DNA from: an uncultured Microbacterium sp.
GTDB lineage: Bacteria; Actinomycetota; Actinomycetes; Actinomycetales; Microbacteriaceae
Reading direction: 5' to 3'
Length of the DNA: 64,000 nucleotides
Assembly (NCBI RefSeq): GCF_947488465.1
Contig: NZ_CANKZA010000002.1
Coordinates: 1 to 64,000, forward strand
Numbering within the stretch: position 1 is the stretch's first letter; each line of letters opens with the position of its first letter. A model generated the notes under the pieces. That model was not told the DNA's origin and made no database searches. It worked only from the letters and a program-made list of their open reading frames with translations. Positions 1 through 7,648 of this stretch are shown here, piece after piece. The translations under genes and the position numbers were made by a program.

Positions 1-72
1 TAGACAGGCACCACCTCGGCATCGGAGGCAAAACCCCCATCGACCGAATCAACAACGGTCGAGGTCAGTACA
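1..72 (+). mobile_element. Right end of an IS481-family insertion sequence (partial)
   Basis: Only the last 72 bases of the element are in the window. Read inward from its outer edge, the terminus begins TGTACTGACC, a TGT-type end like those of IS481-family inverted repeats. It is followed immediately by CCTAGG (73-78), which fits the NCTAGN target this family prefers. The transposase reading frame runs into this end. The left end and the second target copy lie outside the window, so element length and completeness cannot be judged. Confidence 0.7.
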
Positions 73-77
73 CCTAG
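3..77 (+). CDS. IS481-family transposase, C-terminal 24 residues (partial)
   Basis: The frame starting at base 3 reads DRHHLGIGGKTPIDRINNG and ends GQYT before a TAG stop at 75-77. This matches the typical extreme C-terminus of IS481/IS3-like DDE transposases, in which an RPH-like motif is followed by a GG-x-P-I-x-R motif. The catalytic rve core would lie upstream, outside the window. The stop codon is not inside the element: it is provided by the CTAG in the target sequence. The annotation rests on a short peptide, but the matching IS terminus supports it. Confidence 0.7.
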   Translation, partial: DRHHLGIGGKTPIDRINNGRGQYT

Positions 78-78
78 G
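73..78. repeat. Target-site copy CCTAGG at the IS end
   Basis: CCTAGG directly abuts the TGTACTGACC terminus and fits the NCTAGN target duplication expected of IS481-type elements. Being palindromic, its CTAG supplies a TAG stop on both strands: one ends the transposase (75-77) and one ends the minus-strand membrane gene (76-74). Only one copy is in the window, so the duplication itself cannot be confirmed. Confidence 0.55.
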
Positions 79-922
79 CGCGCCGCCGCGTCTGCCACCG
101 CGAGACGATCACACCGACGAGGCTGATCGCAGTCGCGTACGTGCCGATCCGGGCGATCCACAGGACGAAGTACTGCCACGGATGCTCGAGCCACACCTCG
201 CCGAACAGGAACGCGCCGATGGCGTCGCCGCCCTCGAGCGACACCGACGTCGTGTCCGAGAGCCCCACGGCGAAGGTCGCCGGCACGGCGAGCGCGAGCC
301 CCGCGACGACAGCGATGCTCCACCAGGCGGATGCCGGAACGCGCTCCCCGGTCCGACGCATCCGCGCGAGGCGCGCGAGGCCGCAACTGGCGAGCACGAG
401 CAACCAGCCCACGATCAGCAGCGACGCGAACACGATGAAACCGACGAGCGGCGCGATCACGAAACTCCGGATGACACCGGCTGACCACCCGGACCCGGCC
501 ACGATGACGGCGCTCCGCACGGCCACCCCGACCACAATCGTGACCACGAGCCAGCCCGTGTCGGCGAGAGTCCGCGCCAGAATGATCTCGAGAGCGCGCG
601 CCCACGGGCCGCGTTCGCCCTTCTCGTACGCGACGACCGCTTCGACCGGGAAGGCGATCATCCGTAGCGCCGCGACGAGGCCGGCCGCGCCGATGCCCAC
701 GCCCACGAGTGCCCAGAAGCCCGGCTTCTCAGCGAGGAAGGCATCCGCCTCGAAGCACCCCAGGCCCAGCGCAGTCGCCGCCGCGAGCGCGATCACGATG
801 ATCCTGATGACGCCCCAGCGGCGCACCGCCCAGGCGGGTTCGGGTTCGCGCACGCGCGGTGGCGGCGGTGGGGATGCCGGTGTCCTCCGTCGCGGGCGGG
901 ACTTCTTGCGCGGGCGCGACAC
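74..922 (-). CDS. Multi-pass membrane protein of unknown function
   Basis: The 282-residue product begins with a strongly basic, proline-rich cytoplasmic tail (residues 1-33, with a run of prolines). About six hydrophobic stretches follow, near residues 35-55, 68-90, 115-142, 148-180, 198-220 and 248-270, and a short basic C-terminus. I recognise no family or catalytic motif. It lies 3 bp downstream of the alpha/beta hydrolase on the same strand, so the two are probably cotranscribed. Its stop codon is the CTAG abutting the IS481-type element, so the IS sits exactly at the gene end. Whether the natural C-terminus was slightly longer before insertion cannot be told from this window. Confidence 0.6.
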   Translation of the reverse strand: MSRPRKKSRPRRRTPASPPPPPRVREPEPAWAVRRWGVIRIIVIALAAATALGLGCFEADAFLAEKPGFWALVGVGIGAAGLVAALRMIAFPVEAVVAYEKGERGPWARALEIILARTLADTGWLVVTIVVGVAVRSAVIVAGSGWSAGVIRSFVIAPLVGFIVFASLLIVGWLLVLASCGLARLARMRRTGERVPASAWWSIAVVAGLALAVPATFAVGLSDTTSVSLEGGDAIGAFLFGEVWLEHPWQYFVLWIARIGTYATAISLVGVIVSRWQTRRRA

Positions 923-925
923 AGT

Positions 926-1774
926 TCAGTCCCGCGCGGGGAATCGTGCGTCGAGCCAGGCGAGGAGGTCAGCGAAGACGTCGCCGGCCATGGTCTCGTT
1001 GAAGATTTCGTGGCGCGCACCCGGGTAGACGAGGGTCGTGATGTCGGTGAGTCCCGAGCGAGTGCGGTAGGCGTCGGCGAGGCGGTGGACACTCCGCGGG
1101 CCACCCACCGTGTCATCGCGGCCGACCATCAGGAGCAGCGGCAGGTCCACACCGAGGTCCTTGCGCGGCTTGCCGATCAGGCGGAGCACGTCGAGGGGCC
1201 CGAACAGCTGCGGGAGCGGGGTCGAGGTGGTCAGCGGGTCATCGAGAAAGGCCCGATGAACGGCCGGGTCAGACGACAACCACTCGGTGCCGAGGGCGTC
1301 GGGTGCCTTCCAGGGCTTGTTGAGATCGCCGGAGTTGAGCGAGCCAGGCCAGCGCAGCGACGAACCGCTCAGGATGACCGCGTCGTAGGCATCCGGATGG
1401 TCGTTCACGAGGATCTGGGTGAGGAACGAGCCCCACGAGTGGCCGAGAATGACGAGCGGCAGGTCCGGGTTTTCGGCCCGGATGATCTGCGTGAACTGCC
1501 AGACCGCGGCGACCGCGGCGCGATGTCCGCCGGGGCCGAGCCGGCCGAGCTTCGACAGCTCGCCGTCGTGTTGACGCACACCGGTCCGTCCGTGCCCGCG
1601 GTGATCGTCGGCGTACACGGTGTATCCGTCGGCGACGAGGCGTTCGATCAGCGCCGTATATCTGCCCGCATGCTCCCCCACACCGTGCAGGAGTTGGATG
1701 ACGGCCCGGGGCGATTCGGCGGAATGGACGTCGTAGACGATCGCGACGCCGTGCGCGTCAGTGAACTCGGGCAT
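926..1774 (-). CDS. Alpha/beta hydrolase, monoacylglycerol-lipase-like serine hydrolase
   Basis: The 282-residue protein has the serine-hydrolase layout. LLHGVGEHAGRY near residues 28-39 forms the oxyanion region, ADDHRGHGRT follows at 55-64, the nucleophile elbow GHSWGS carries Ser113, an acidic residue sits in GRDD (220-221), and the likely catalytic histidine is H255 in ARHEIF. The H-G-x-G-E-H and D-x-R-G-H-G pattern is that of monoglyceride lipase or lysophospholipase families, so a lipid ester substrate is likely but unproven. There is no signal peptide, so it is cytosolic. It is transcribed divergently from marR and shares the 82-bp region with its operator. The membrane-protein gene follows 3 bp after its stop. 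Confidence 0.82.
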   Translation of the reverse strand: MPEFTDAHGVAIVYDVHSAESPRAVIQLLHGVGEHAGRYTALIERLVADGYTVYADDHRGHGRTGVRQHDGELSKLGRLGPGGHRAAVAAVWQFTQIIRAENPDLPLVILGHSWGSFLTQILVNDHPDAYDAVILSGSSLRWPGSLNSGDLNKPWKAPDALGTEWLSSDPAVHRAFLDDPLTTSTPLPQLFGPLDVLRLIGKPRKDLGVDLPLLLMVGRDDTVGGPRSVHRLADAYRTRSGLTDITTLVYPGARHEIFNETMAGDVFADLLAWLDARFPARD

Positions 1775-1821
1775 GACCGCGAGTGTAGAGCACGCCCTCG
1801 CCAGCGCCCGGCATCCAGATC

Positions 1822-1849
1822 CTTAGCAGAACTAATGAGCTATGCTAAG
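1822..1849. promoter_or_regulatory. Probable MarR operator with overlapping inverted repeats
   Basis: CTTAGCA at 1822-1828 is repeated inverted as TGCTAAG at 1843-1849. A tighter palindrome TTAG-CAGAA-CTAA lies at 1823-1835. TATGCT at 1841-1846 could be a -10 box. The site lies between the divergent hydrolase and marR genes and runs up to the marR start, the usual position for MarR autorepression. The binding protein is inferred from location only. Confidence 0.55.
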
Positions 1850-1856
1850 TATCTGT

Positions 1857-2285
1857 ATGAGTACTCCCGATCTGACTTCTGAAGCATCCGAACTGCGCAT
1901 GGCGACCTTTCGCCTCGCGCGGCGCCTCCGGGCCGAACGCGCCGTCGACTCGATGAGCGACGGGCAGTTCGCCGTTCTCGCGGCGCTCAAGGTACACGGC
2001 GCCCACACGCTCGGCGACCTCGCCGAGCGGGAGCGCGTCACAGCGCCGTCGATGAACCGCACCGTGAACTGCCTCGAAGAGTCGGGGTATCTCACCCGCA
2101 CTCCGGACGACGTCGACCGTCGCAAGGTCAACATCGCGCTGACTCCCGAGGGACGCGACGTGGTCGAGGAGACGGTCCGCCGCCGGGACTCATGGCTGGA
2201 GGCGGCGCTCGACAGCCTCACTCCCCAGCAGCGCGGCACGTTGCACGACGCCGCTGCCCTCATGCGGGAGGTGGCGGCCCGGTGA
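1857..2285 (+). CDS. MarR-family transcriptional regulator
   Basis: The product is 142 residues from ATG 1857, with a winged helix-turn-helix typical of MarR. The recognition region LGDLAERERVTAPSMNRTV is followed by the wing with the DxxDRR motif (DDVDRRKVNI), and dimerisation helices lie at both ends. An in-frame ATG at 1842 sits inside the palindromic operator, so 1857 is preferred. The gene overlaps the MFS transporter start by a GTGA (2282-2285), indicating translational coupling. The regulator probably represses its own operon and is released by a small aromatic or toxic ligand, as is common in marR-MFS pairs. The ligand cannot be read from the sequence. Confidence 0.88.
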   Translation: MSTPDLTSEASELRMATFRLARRLRAERAVDSMSDGQFAVLAALKVHGAHTLGDLAERERVTAPSMNRTVNCLEESGYLTRTPDDVDRRKVNIALTPEGRDVVEETVRRRDSWLEAALDSLTPQQRGTLHDAAALMREVAAR

Positions 2286-3613
2286 CGCCGATGTTCCGCT
2301 CCTTCTCCGTCTTCAATTACCGCGTCTGGTTCATCGGCGCACTCGTCTCCAACGTCGGCGCGTGGATGCAGGCGACCGCCCTCAGTTGGGTCGTCCTGAC
2401 CCAACTGACCGACAACGACGCCGGCGCGATGGGCATCACGATGGCGCTCCAGTTCGCGCCGCCGCTCCTCCTCGTGAGCGTCACCGGGTGGGTCGCCGAC
2501 CGATTCGACCGGCGGCGGCTCCTGATGCTGACGCAGACGGCGCTGCTTCTCCTGGGCGCGGCGATCGGCATCCTGATCCTCAGCGGCGTCATGACTCTGC
2601 CGATGATGTACGCGTTCGCGCTCGGCCTCGGCCTCATCGCCGCGTTCGACAACCCGACGCGGCAGGCGTTCGTCTCCGATCTCGTCGACCGCGAGAACGC
2701 GTCGAACGCCGTCGCGCTGAACGCGGCATCCTTCAACGGGGCGCGGATGATCGGCCCCGCCGTCGCCGGAATCGTCATCGTCGCCGTCGGCACCGGCTGG
2801 GTCTTCCTGATCAACGCCGTGACCTTCCTCGCGATGATCTTCGCGCTCACTCTCATCCGCCAAGACGAGCTGATCCCGCGCGTCCGGGCCTCCGGCGCTT
2901 CACGCCTGGCGGACGGGTTCCGCTATGTCGGTGGACGCCCTGACCTCGTGGTCACGTTCGCGATGGTCTTCCTTCTCGGCGCATTCGGCATGAACTTCCC
3001 CATCTTCGCTTCCACGATGGCTCTGGAATTCGGTCAGGGCGCCGACGGCTACGGGCTCCTGAGCTCGATCCTCGCGATCGGGTCACTGGCCGGGGCACTG
3101 CTCGCGGCGCGACGCGATCGTGCCCGCATCCGCCTCGTGATCGTCGGCACCGGACTGTTCGCCGTCGCCGGAGTCGTCTCGGCGTTCATGCCGAACTACT
3201 GGCTCTATGCCCTCACGCTCATGTTCACCGGGTTCGCGGTCGTCACAACCCTCACCACCGCCAACGGCTACGTGCAGACGACGACCGACCCGGCGCTCCG
3301 CGGGCGCGTGTTGGCGCTGTACATGGCGATCCTGATGGGCGGCACCCCGATCGGCGCACCGATCGTCGGCTGGGTCGCCGGCGAGTTCGGTCCCCGGGCG
3401 GCGATCCTGCTGGGCGCCGTCGCCGCCGCCGTGGCCTTCGCGATCGGCTTCGGATGGCTGCTGATCTCGGGCCGCCTCCACCGTCACGAAAGCCGCCGCT
3501 TCGCGCTGTCGCTCGACGAGACGCGCCCGATCGACGTGGTCGCACCCGAGGAGTTCAGCGACGAGGTTGCCGGGACGACCCCGATCACCCTCCCCGAGCC
3601 CACTCGCCGCTGA
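2282..3613 (+). CDS. MFS efflux transporter (DHA3 / EntS-like)
   Basis: The product is about 443 residues with roughly twelve hydrophobic segments. It starts near FRSFSVFNYRVWFIGALVS, the characteristic N-terminus of the MFS_3 (enterobactin-exporter-like) group. The loop between TM2 and TM3 has the MFS signature GWVADRFDRRRLL, and a second conserved stretch is DNPTRQAFVSDLV. A soluble acidic C-terminal tail of about 45 residues follows the last helix. GTG 2282 overlaps the marR stop in a GTGA; ATG 2291 is an alternative start. It probably exports a drug or siderophore-like compound under control of the upstream MarR protein. The substrate is unknown. Confidence 0.85.
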   Translation: MTPMFRSFSVFNYRVWFIGALVSNVGAWMQATALSWVVLTQLTDNDAGAMGITMALQFAPPLLLVSVTGWVADRFDRRRLLMLTQTALLLLGAAIGILILSGVMTLPMMYAFALGLGLIAAFDNPTRQAFVSDLVDRENASNAVALNAASFNGARMIGPAVAGIVIVAVGTGWVFLINAVTFLAMIFALTLIRQDELIPRVRASGASRLADGFRYVGGRPDLVVTFAMVFLLGAFGMNFPIFASTMALEFGQGADGYGLLSSILAIGSLAGALLAARRDRARIRLVIVGTGLFAVAGVVSAFMPNYWLYALTLMFTGFAVVTTLTTANGYVQTTTDPALRGRVLALYMAILMGGTPIGAPIVGWVAGEFGPRAAILLGAVAAAVAFAIGFGWLLISGRLHRHESRRFALSLDETRPIDVVAPEEFSDEVAGTTPITLPEPTRR

Positions 3614-3641
3614 GCCCCGGCATCCCCTCTTGGCTTGAGGG

Positions 3642-3654
3642 GGCACTTCGTGCC
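3642..3654. terminator. Small hairpin between convergent MFS and GH2 genes
   Basis: GGCAC-TTC-GTGCC lies in the 114-bp gap where two convergent genes end. CCTCGCGAGG follows at 3660-3669. A bidirectional terminator is plausible by position, but the stem is short and no T-run follows. Confidence 0.3.
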
Positions 3655-3727
3655 GCAACCTCGCGAGGATGCGACCACACCTGCCCCCGCAGCGCCGAAA
3701 GTGGGCATACGCGCCCACAGAACACCG

Positions 3728-6145
3728 TCAGCCGGCGCGCACCTCGACGACGGCGGGTGCGTAGCCTTCGGCGGTCGCGGTCAGCGTGATCGTGCCGGAT
3801 GCCGTAGCCCGGACGATCGCGAGAAGCCGCCCGTCGTGGGTCCTGCGGGTCGGGCCCGCGAACGATTCGAGCGTCCGCGCACGCCCCGAGCCGAGACCCG
3901 CCAGCTCACCCGGACCTGACACCGCCACGGTCACCTCCACGTCGCGGTCGCACACCGCGATTCCGGCAGCATCCGTCAGCGTGATCGGGAGGTACGCGAG
4001 GCCGGCCGCAGCATCCACCGTCGACGCTTCCGCGACCGCGCGGAGCGCAACCTCACCGGCCGTCCGGAGCGCGGAGCGGCCGACCTCGGCACCCCCGCGC
4101 CGCGCGATCGCGACGAGTTCGCCCGGCTGATACTCGGTCTCGAAACGGGCGATCAGGGGACGCGGTGCACCCACGGTCGCCACACCCAGCGAGCGTCCGT
4201 CGAGGAGGAGTTCGACCTCGTCGGCAGCGGCATAGACATCGACCGTGACCGGCGACCCGGGCTCGGCACCCCAGCTCCACGAGGCGACGGCGTCATCCCA
4301 CGACCACGGCGTCTTCTCGACCGGCCGGCCGTGATGCTCGGGGCGGTGCACGGCGAAAGCGGGCCCGGCCGACAATCCGAACGCGATCTCGCGGTACAGC
4401 GAGGCCGGCGTCCGGTACCCGGTGATGTCGATATCGCCGCACTGGGCCAAGAGGTAGGGGAACGGACCGGCCGTGCCGGTGGAGCGATAGCCCTCGACAT
4501 CCGTGTATTCGACCCGCCCGATGCCCGCCTCGCCGATGTAGTCGAAGCCGGTCCAGGTGAAGTCGCCGATCACGTACGGGAACCGCTGAACATCGCGCCA
4601 GAGATCCGCGATGCGATCGGGGAACGTCTCGGAGCCCACGATGATGCGGTTCGGGAACAGCTCGCCGTCGAGTTCGTAGCGCGAATCGGCGTAGTTGAAG
4701 CCGACGACGTCGAGCACGGCCGCCGATTCTTCCGTCGAGCGGGTGACGAGCTCCGACGCGTTGGATGCCGCCATCTGCTCGCCCATGCCGGCCATCATCG
4801 TGTTGGGATCGGCCTCGGCAAGGTCGCCCAGGACCTCGGCCATTTTGTCCATGTTCGCGAGGATCCCGTTGATGCCGTTCGTGATGAAGCGCGTCGGGTC
4901 GAGGCGGCGGAACTCCTCCGCGATGCGGCGGCTCCAGGTCGCGCCGTGCGGAGTGCCGAGCTCGAGAATCTCATTGCCGATCGAATACAGCACCACGCTC
5001 GGGTGATTGCGGTCCTTCAGGACGAGCGCGGCGACGTCGTTCTCCCACTTCTTGTCGAAGCCCACCGACGCGTCGAACACCGTCTTCGCGCGGGTCCACA
5101 CGTCGCTCAGCTCATCCATGACGAGCACGCCGTGCCGGTCGCACGCCTCGAGCAAGGCCCGACTCGCCGGGTTGTGGGCGCTGCGGATCGCGTTGAACCC
5201 GCCCTCCTTGAGCAGGCGCACTTTGCGATCCTCGGCATCCGGATGCGTGATCGCACCGAGCGGCCCGTTGTCGTGGTGCACGCACGCGCCGCGGAGATCG
5301 ACGGTCTGCCCGTTGACCCGGAGGCCATGCACGCCGTCGAGCTGTAGACGCCGGATGCCGAAGGCCGCGGCATCCTCGTCGATCACCGCGTCGCCGTCGC
5401 GGAGGGTCATCCGAGCCTCGTACCGCACCGGGCTGTCGGGGCCCCAGAGCGCGGGCTCGGCGACCGGAAGTCGCACGCGGGCCGTCGCCTCCCCGCCGGG
5501 GAGAACCGTGACGGGCGAGTCCGCCTCGGCGACGACCGTGCCGTCGGGGGCGACGATCTGCCACGCCAGCCGCACAGTGCGCGTGTGCCGCGTCGTGTTC
5601 TCCACGCGGGTGGCGATCTCGACGATCGCGCGCTCCGGGTCGATGTCGTTCGCGACGACCGTGGTTCCCTCGAGGGCGAGGTGCACGGGGTCGCCGACAA
5701 CAAGGTGCACGGGCCGGTATATTCCCGCGCCCGTATACCAGCGACTGTCGCGGTGCGCCCGTGCCTCGACCGTGATCGTGTTCGTCTCGCCGAACCGCAG
5801 GAACGCGTCAGCGGCGACCGTGAAGGCCGCGTACCCGTTGGGCTCGTGCGCGGCGAATGCGCCGTTGATGTAGACGACGGCGTCACGGTACACGCCCTCG
5901 AACTCCAGCAGCACGGTCTTCTCGGCCCACTCGGCCGGCACCTCGAGATCGCGGGCGTACTCGAAGACACCCCCGGGGATGTATCCGGAGTGCACACCGC
6001 CGTCATTGTCGGGCGACCGCGGCAGGTCGCGCAGGGCATCGTGCGGCACCGCGACCGCGGCCGGCGCGGGCACACCGTCGCGGCTCTCGAACGCGGCGAG
6101 CTTGCGGGCGATGGTCCACCCGTCGTGCAGGGAGGTGCGGATCAC
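3728..6145 (-). CDS. Glycoside hydrolase family 2 (beta-galactosidase / beta-glucuronidase-like)
   Basis: The product is 805 residues from GTG 6145, which has a GGAG upstream. It has the GH2 order: jelly-roll sugar-binding domain (about 20-190, including the DSRWYTGAGIYR region), Ig-like domain, TIM barrel from about 290, and C-terminal beta domains. The acid/base is Glu392 in SIGNEI, and the likely nucleophile is Glu506 in GSETFPD. There is no signal peptide, so the substrate is an imported oligosaccharide. The gene starts 16 bp after the LacI regulator and is cotranscribed with it. It lies beside rhamnose genes, so a rhamnose-containing glycan is a reasonable but unproven source. Galactosidase and glucuronidase activities cannot be separated by eye. 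Confidence 0.85.
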   Translation of the reverse strand: MIRTSLHDGWTIARKLAAFESRDGVPAPAAVAVPHDALRDLPRSPDNDGGVHSGYIPGGVFEYARDLEVPAEWAEKTVLLEFEGVYRDAVVYINGAFAAHEPNGYAAFTVAADAFLRFGETNTITVEARAHRDSRWYTGAGIYRPVHLVVGDPVHLALEGTTVVANDIDPERAIVEIATRVENTTRHTRTVRLAWQIVAPDGTVVAEADSPVTVLPGGEATARVRLPVAEPALWGPDSPVRYEARMTLRDGDAVIDEDAAAFGIRRLQLDGVHGLRVNGQTVDLRGACVHHDNGPLGAITHPDAEDRKVRLLKEGGFNAIRSAHNPASRALLEACDRHGVLVMDELSDVWTRAKTVFDASVGFDKKWENDVAALVLKDRNHPSVVLYSIGNEILELGTPHGATWSRRIAEEFRRLDPTRFITNGINGILANMDKMAEVLGDLAEADPNTMMAGMGEQMAASNASELVTRSTEESAAVLDVVGFNYADSRYELDGELFPNRIIVGSETFPDRIADLWRDVQRFPYVIGDFTWTGFDYIGEAGIGRVEYTDVEGYRSTGTAGPFPYLLAQCGDIDITGYRTPASLYREIAFGLSAGPAFAVHRPEHHGRPVEKTPWSWDDAVASWSWGAEPGSPVTVDVYAAADEVELLLDGRSLGVATVGAPRPLIARFETEYQPGELVAIARRGGAEVGRSALRTAGEVALRAVAEASTVDAAAGLAYLPITLTDAAGIAVCDRDVEVTVAVSGPGELAGLGSGRARTLESFAGPTRRTHDGRLLAIVRATASGTITLTATAEGYAPAVVEVRAG

Positions 6146-6161
6146 AGGGAGACTCCGGTTC

Positions 6162-7157
6162 TTACAGGACGGTGGATGCGCGGACGACCAATTCCGGTCG
6201 GAAGCGCACATGGCGAGGGGGCGAGGTCGGGTCGGCCAGCGCATCGAAGAGCAGGTCGACCGCGCTTGCCCCGATCTCTCTGGCGGGTTGGCGCACCGAC
6301 GAGAGTGGGACCACCGTCGATTGGGCGAAATCGATGTCGTCGTAGCCGATGAGCGCAAGATCCTGCGGCACGCGAATGCCCCCGAGAATCGCCGTCCCCT
6401 GGAGCACCCCGACCGCGATCAGATCGTTCGCGCAGAACACGGCATCCGGTCGCGCATCGGCCTGTCGCGCGGCGATCGCCTCACCGGCCTCGCGGCCGCG
6501 CAGTACGGTCAGCGCATCGAGCTCGATGACCTCGAGCGTCGCGTCCGGCACCTCCGCGAGGGCGCGGCGCGCGCCTTCCAAGCGATCGGCGACTTGCCGG
6601 ATGGCGAGGGGTCCTCCGACGAACGCGATCCGCCGCCGCCCCTGCGCCAGCAGGTGCGCGACCGCGAGCTGCCCCCCCTCGATGTCGTCGACCGCCACCG
6701 AGGGTAGGTCACCACCGGGCAGTTCACCGTCGACCAGCACGAGGGGGATGCCGGCATCCGTCAGAATGGCCGCGTTCAGGTCGTGCGGAGTGAGCAGCAC
6801 GCCGTTCACGCGCTGCTCTCGGAAGAGGTCGAGGTACGCGCCCTCGCGCGCCGGATCCTGGTCGCTGTTGCCCAGGAGCACCGAGATCCCGGCTGCGGCA
6901 GCGCGCTCCTCCGCGCCGCGCGCGACCTCGGCGAAGAAGGGGTTGGCACTGTCGAGCACGATCAGTCCGATGCTGCGGCTCCGGCCGGCGCGCAGCTGGC
7001 GGGCGGCGTCGTTGCGGACGAATCCGAGCTCATCGATCGCCGCCTGGACTCGTCGGGCGGTGGCCGGCGAGACCTTGTCGCGCCGATTCAGCACGTTCGA
7101 GACCGTGCCCACCGACACGGATGCCGCGGCGGCGACATCCTTGATGCTCACTGACAC
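6162..7157 (-). CDS. LacI-family transcriptional regulator (probable rhamnose regulator)
   Basis: The product is about 331 residues. The N-terminal LacI helix-turn-helix reads SIKDVAAAASVSVGTVSNVL, followed by the hinge helix region ending RAGRSRSIG and a periplasmic-binding-protein-like sensor domain with the family pattern DSANPFFAEVARG. GTG 7157 is chosen because GGTGAG lies 6 nt upstream; GTG 7151 is the alternative, and a longer frame exists but lacks a ribosome site. It is divergent from the rhamnose operon, with two inverted operator-like sites in between, and cotranscribed with the GH2 gene. It most likely represses both directions until an inducer such as L-rhamnose or rhamnulose is present. 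Confidence 0.88.
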   Translation of the reverse strand: MSVSIKDVAAAASVSVGTVSNVLNRRDKVSPATARRVQAAIDELGFVRNDAARQLRAGRSRSIGLIVLDSANPFFAEVARGAEERAAAAGISVLLGNSDQDPAREGAYLDLFREQRVNGVLLTPHDLNAAILTDAGIPLVLVDGELPGGDLPSVAVDDIEGGQLAVAHLLAQGRRRIAFVGGPLAIRQVADRLEGARRALAEVPDATLEVIELDALTVLRGREAGEAIAARQADARPDAVFCANDLIAVGVLQGTAILGGIRVPQDLALIGYDDIDFAQSTVVPLSSVRQPAREIGASAVDLLFDALADPTSPPRHVRFRPELVVRASTVL

Positions 7158-7217
7158 TGTCCACTCACCGACTCTGCTGCATTGCTCTTGACGGGTTCCG
7201 CATCTCACACTACAGTT

Positions 7218-7245
7218 TGAAACGATTCACATCTGGATCGTTTCA
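7218..7245. promoter_or_regulatory. Paired LacI-type operators between lacI and the rha operon
   Basis: TGAAACGAT (7218-7226) is repeated inverted as ATCGTTTCA (7237-7245). Each half also resembles a self-contained LacI-family site of the TGAAACG-TTCA type (TGAAACGATTCA at 7218-7229). ACACTA at 7207-7212 gives a minus-strand TAGTGT -10 for lacI. The placement between divergent genes suits autoregulation and repression of the rhamnose operon. Confidence 0.65.
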
Positions 7246-7282
7246 CGATGCTCCACCCGCGCGAGCCTCACAGAGGAGTGAC

Positions 7283-7648
7283 ATGCCCCGCGTCGCGTTC
7301 GAACTAAAGGTCTCCCCCGACCGCGTCGACGAATACATCGCACGCCACAGCCCGGTCTGGCCCGAGATGTTGGCGGAGATCGCCGCATCCGGTCGCCGCA
7401 ACTATTCGCTCTTCCTCGGCGACGGCGGCCGCCTGTTCGGTTACTACGAAACCGACGATGACGCAGCCGCGCAGGCCTATCTCGCGACATCCGAGGTGGC
7501 CGCCCGCTGGGAAGCCTCGATGGCCGAGTTCTTCCTCGGCCTCGACGGCCGCCCCGACCAGGGCGCGAGCGGCCTCACCGAAGTCTTCAACCTGCACGAC
7601 CAGTTGACGGCATCCGTCAACACCGACCACGAAAGCGACCGATCGTGA
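7283..7648 (+). CDS. rhaM: L-rhamnose mutarotase
   Basis: The product is 121 residues from ATG 7283, preceded by GAGGAG. The protein has the YiiL/RhaM fold signature: an N-terminal AFELKVSPDRVDEYIARH strand-helix with the active-site His of RHSPVWPEM, NYSLFL with the conserved tyrosine, and LFGYYE. The family interconverts alpha and beta anomers of L-rhamnose to feed the isomerase. It is the first gene of the rhamnose operon, and its stop overlaps the isomerase GTG start by four bases (GTGA at 7645). The C-terminal tail after residue 100 is longer than in E. coli RhaM. Confidence 0.9.
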   Translation: MPRVAFELKVSPDRVDEYIARHSPVWPEMLAEIAASGRRNYSLFLGDGGRLFGYYETDDDAAAQAYLATSEVAARWEASMAEFFLGLDGRPDQGASGLTEVFNLHDQLTASVNTDHESDRS

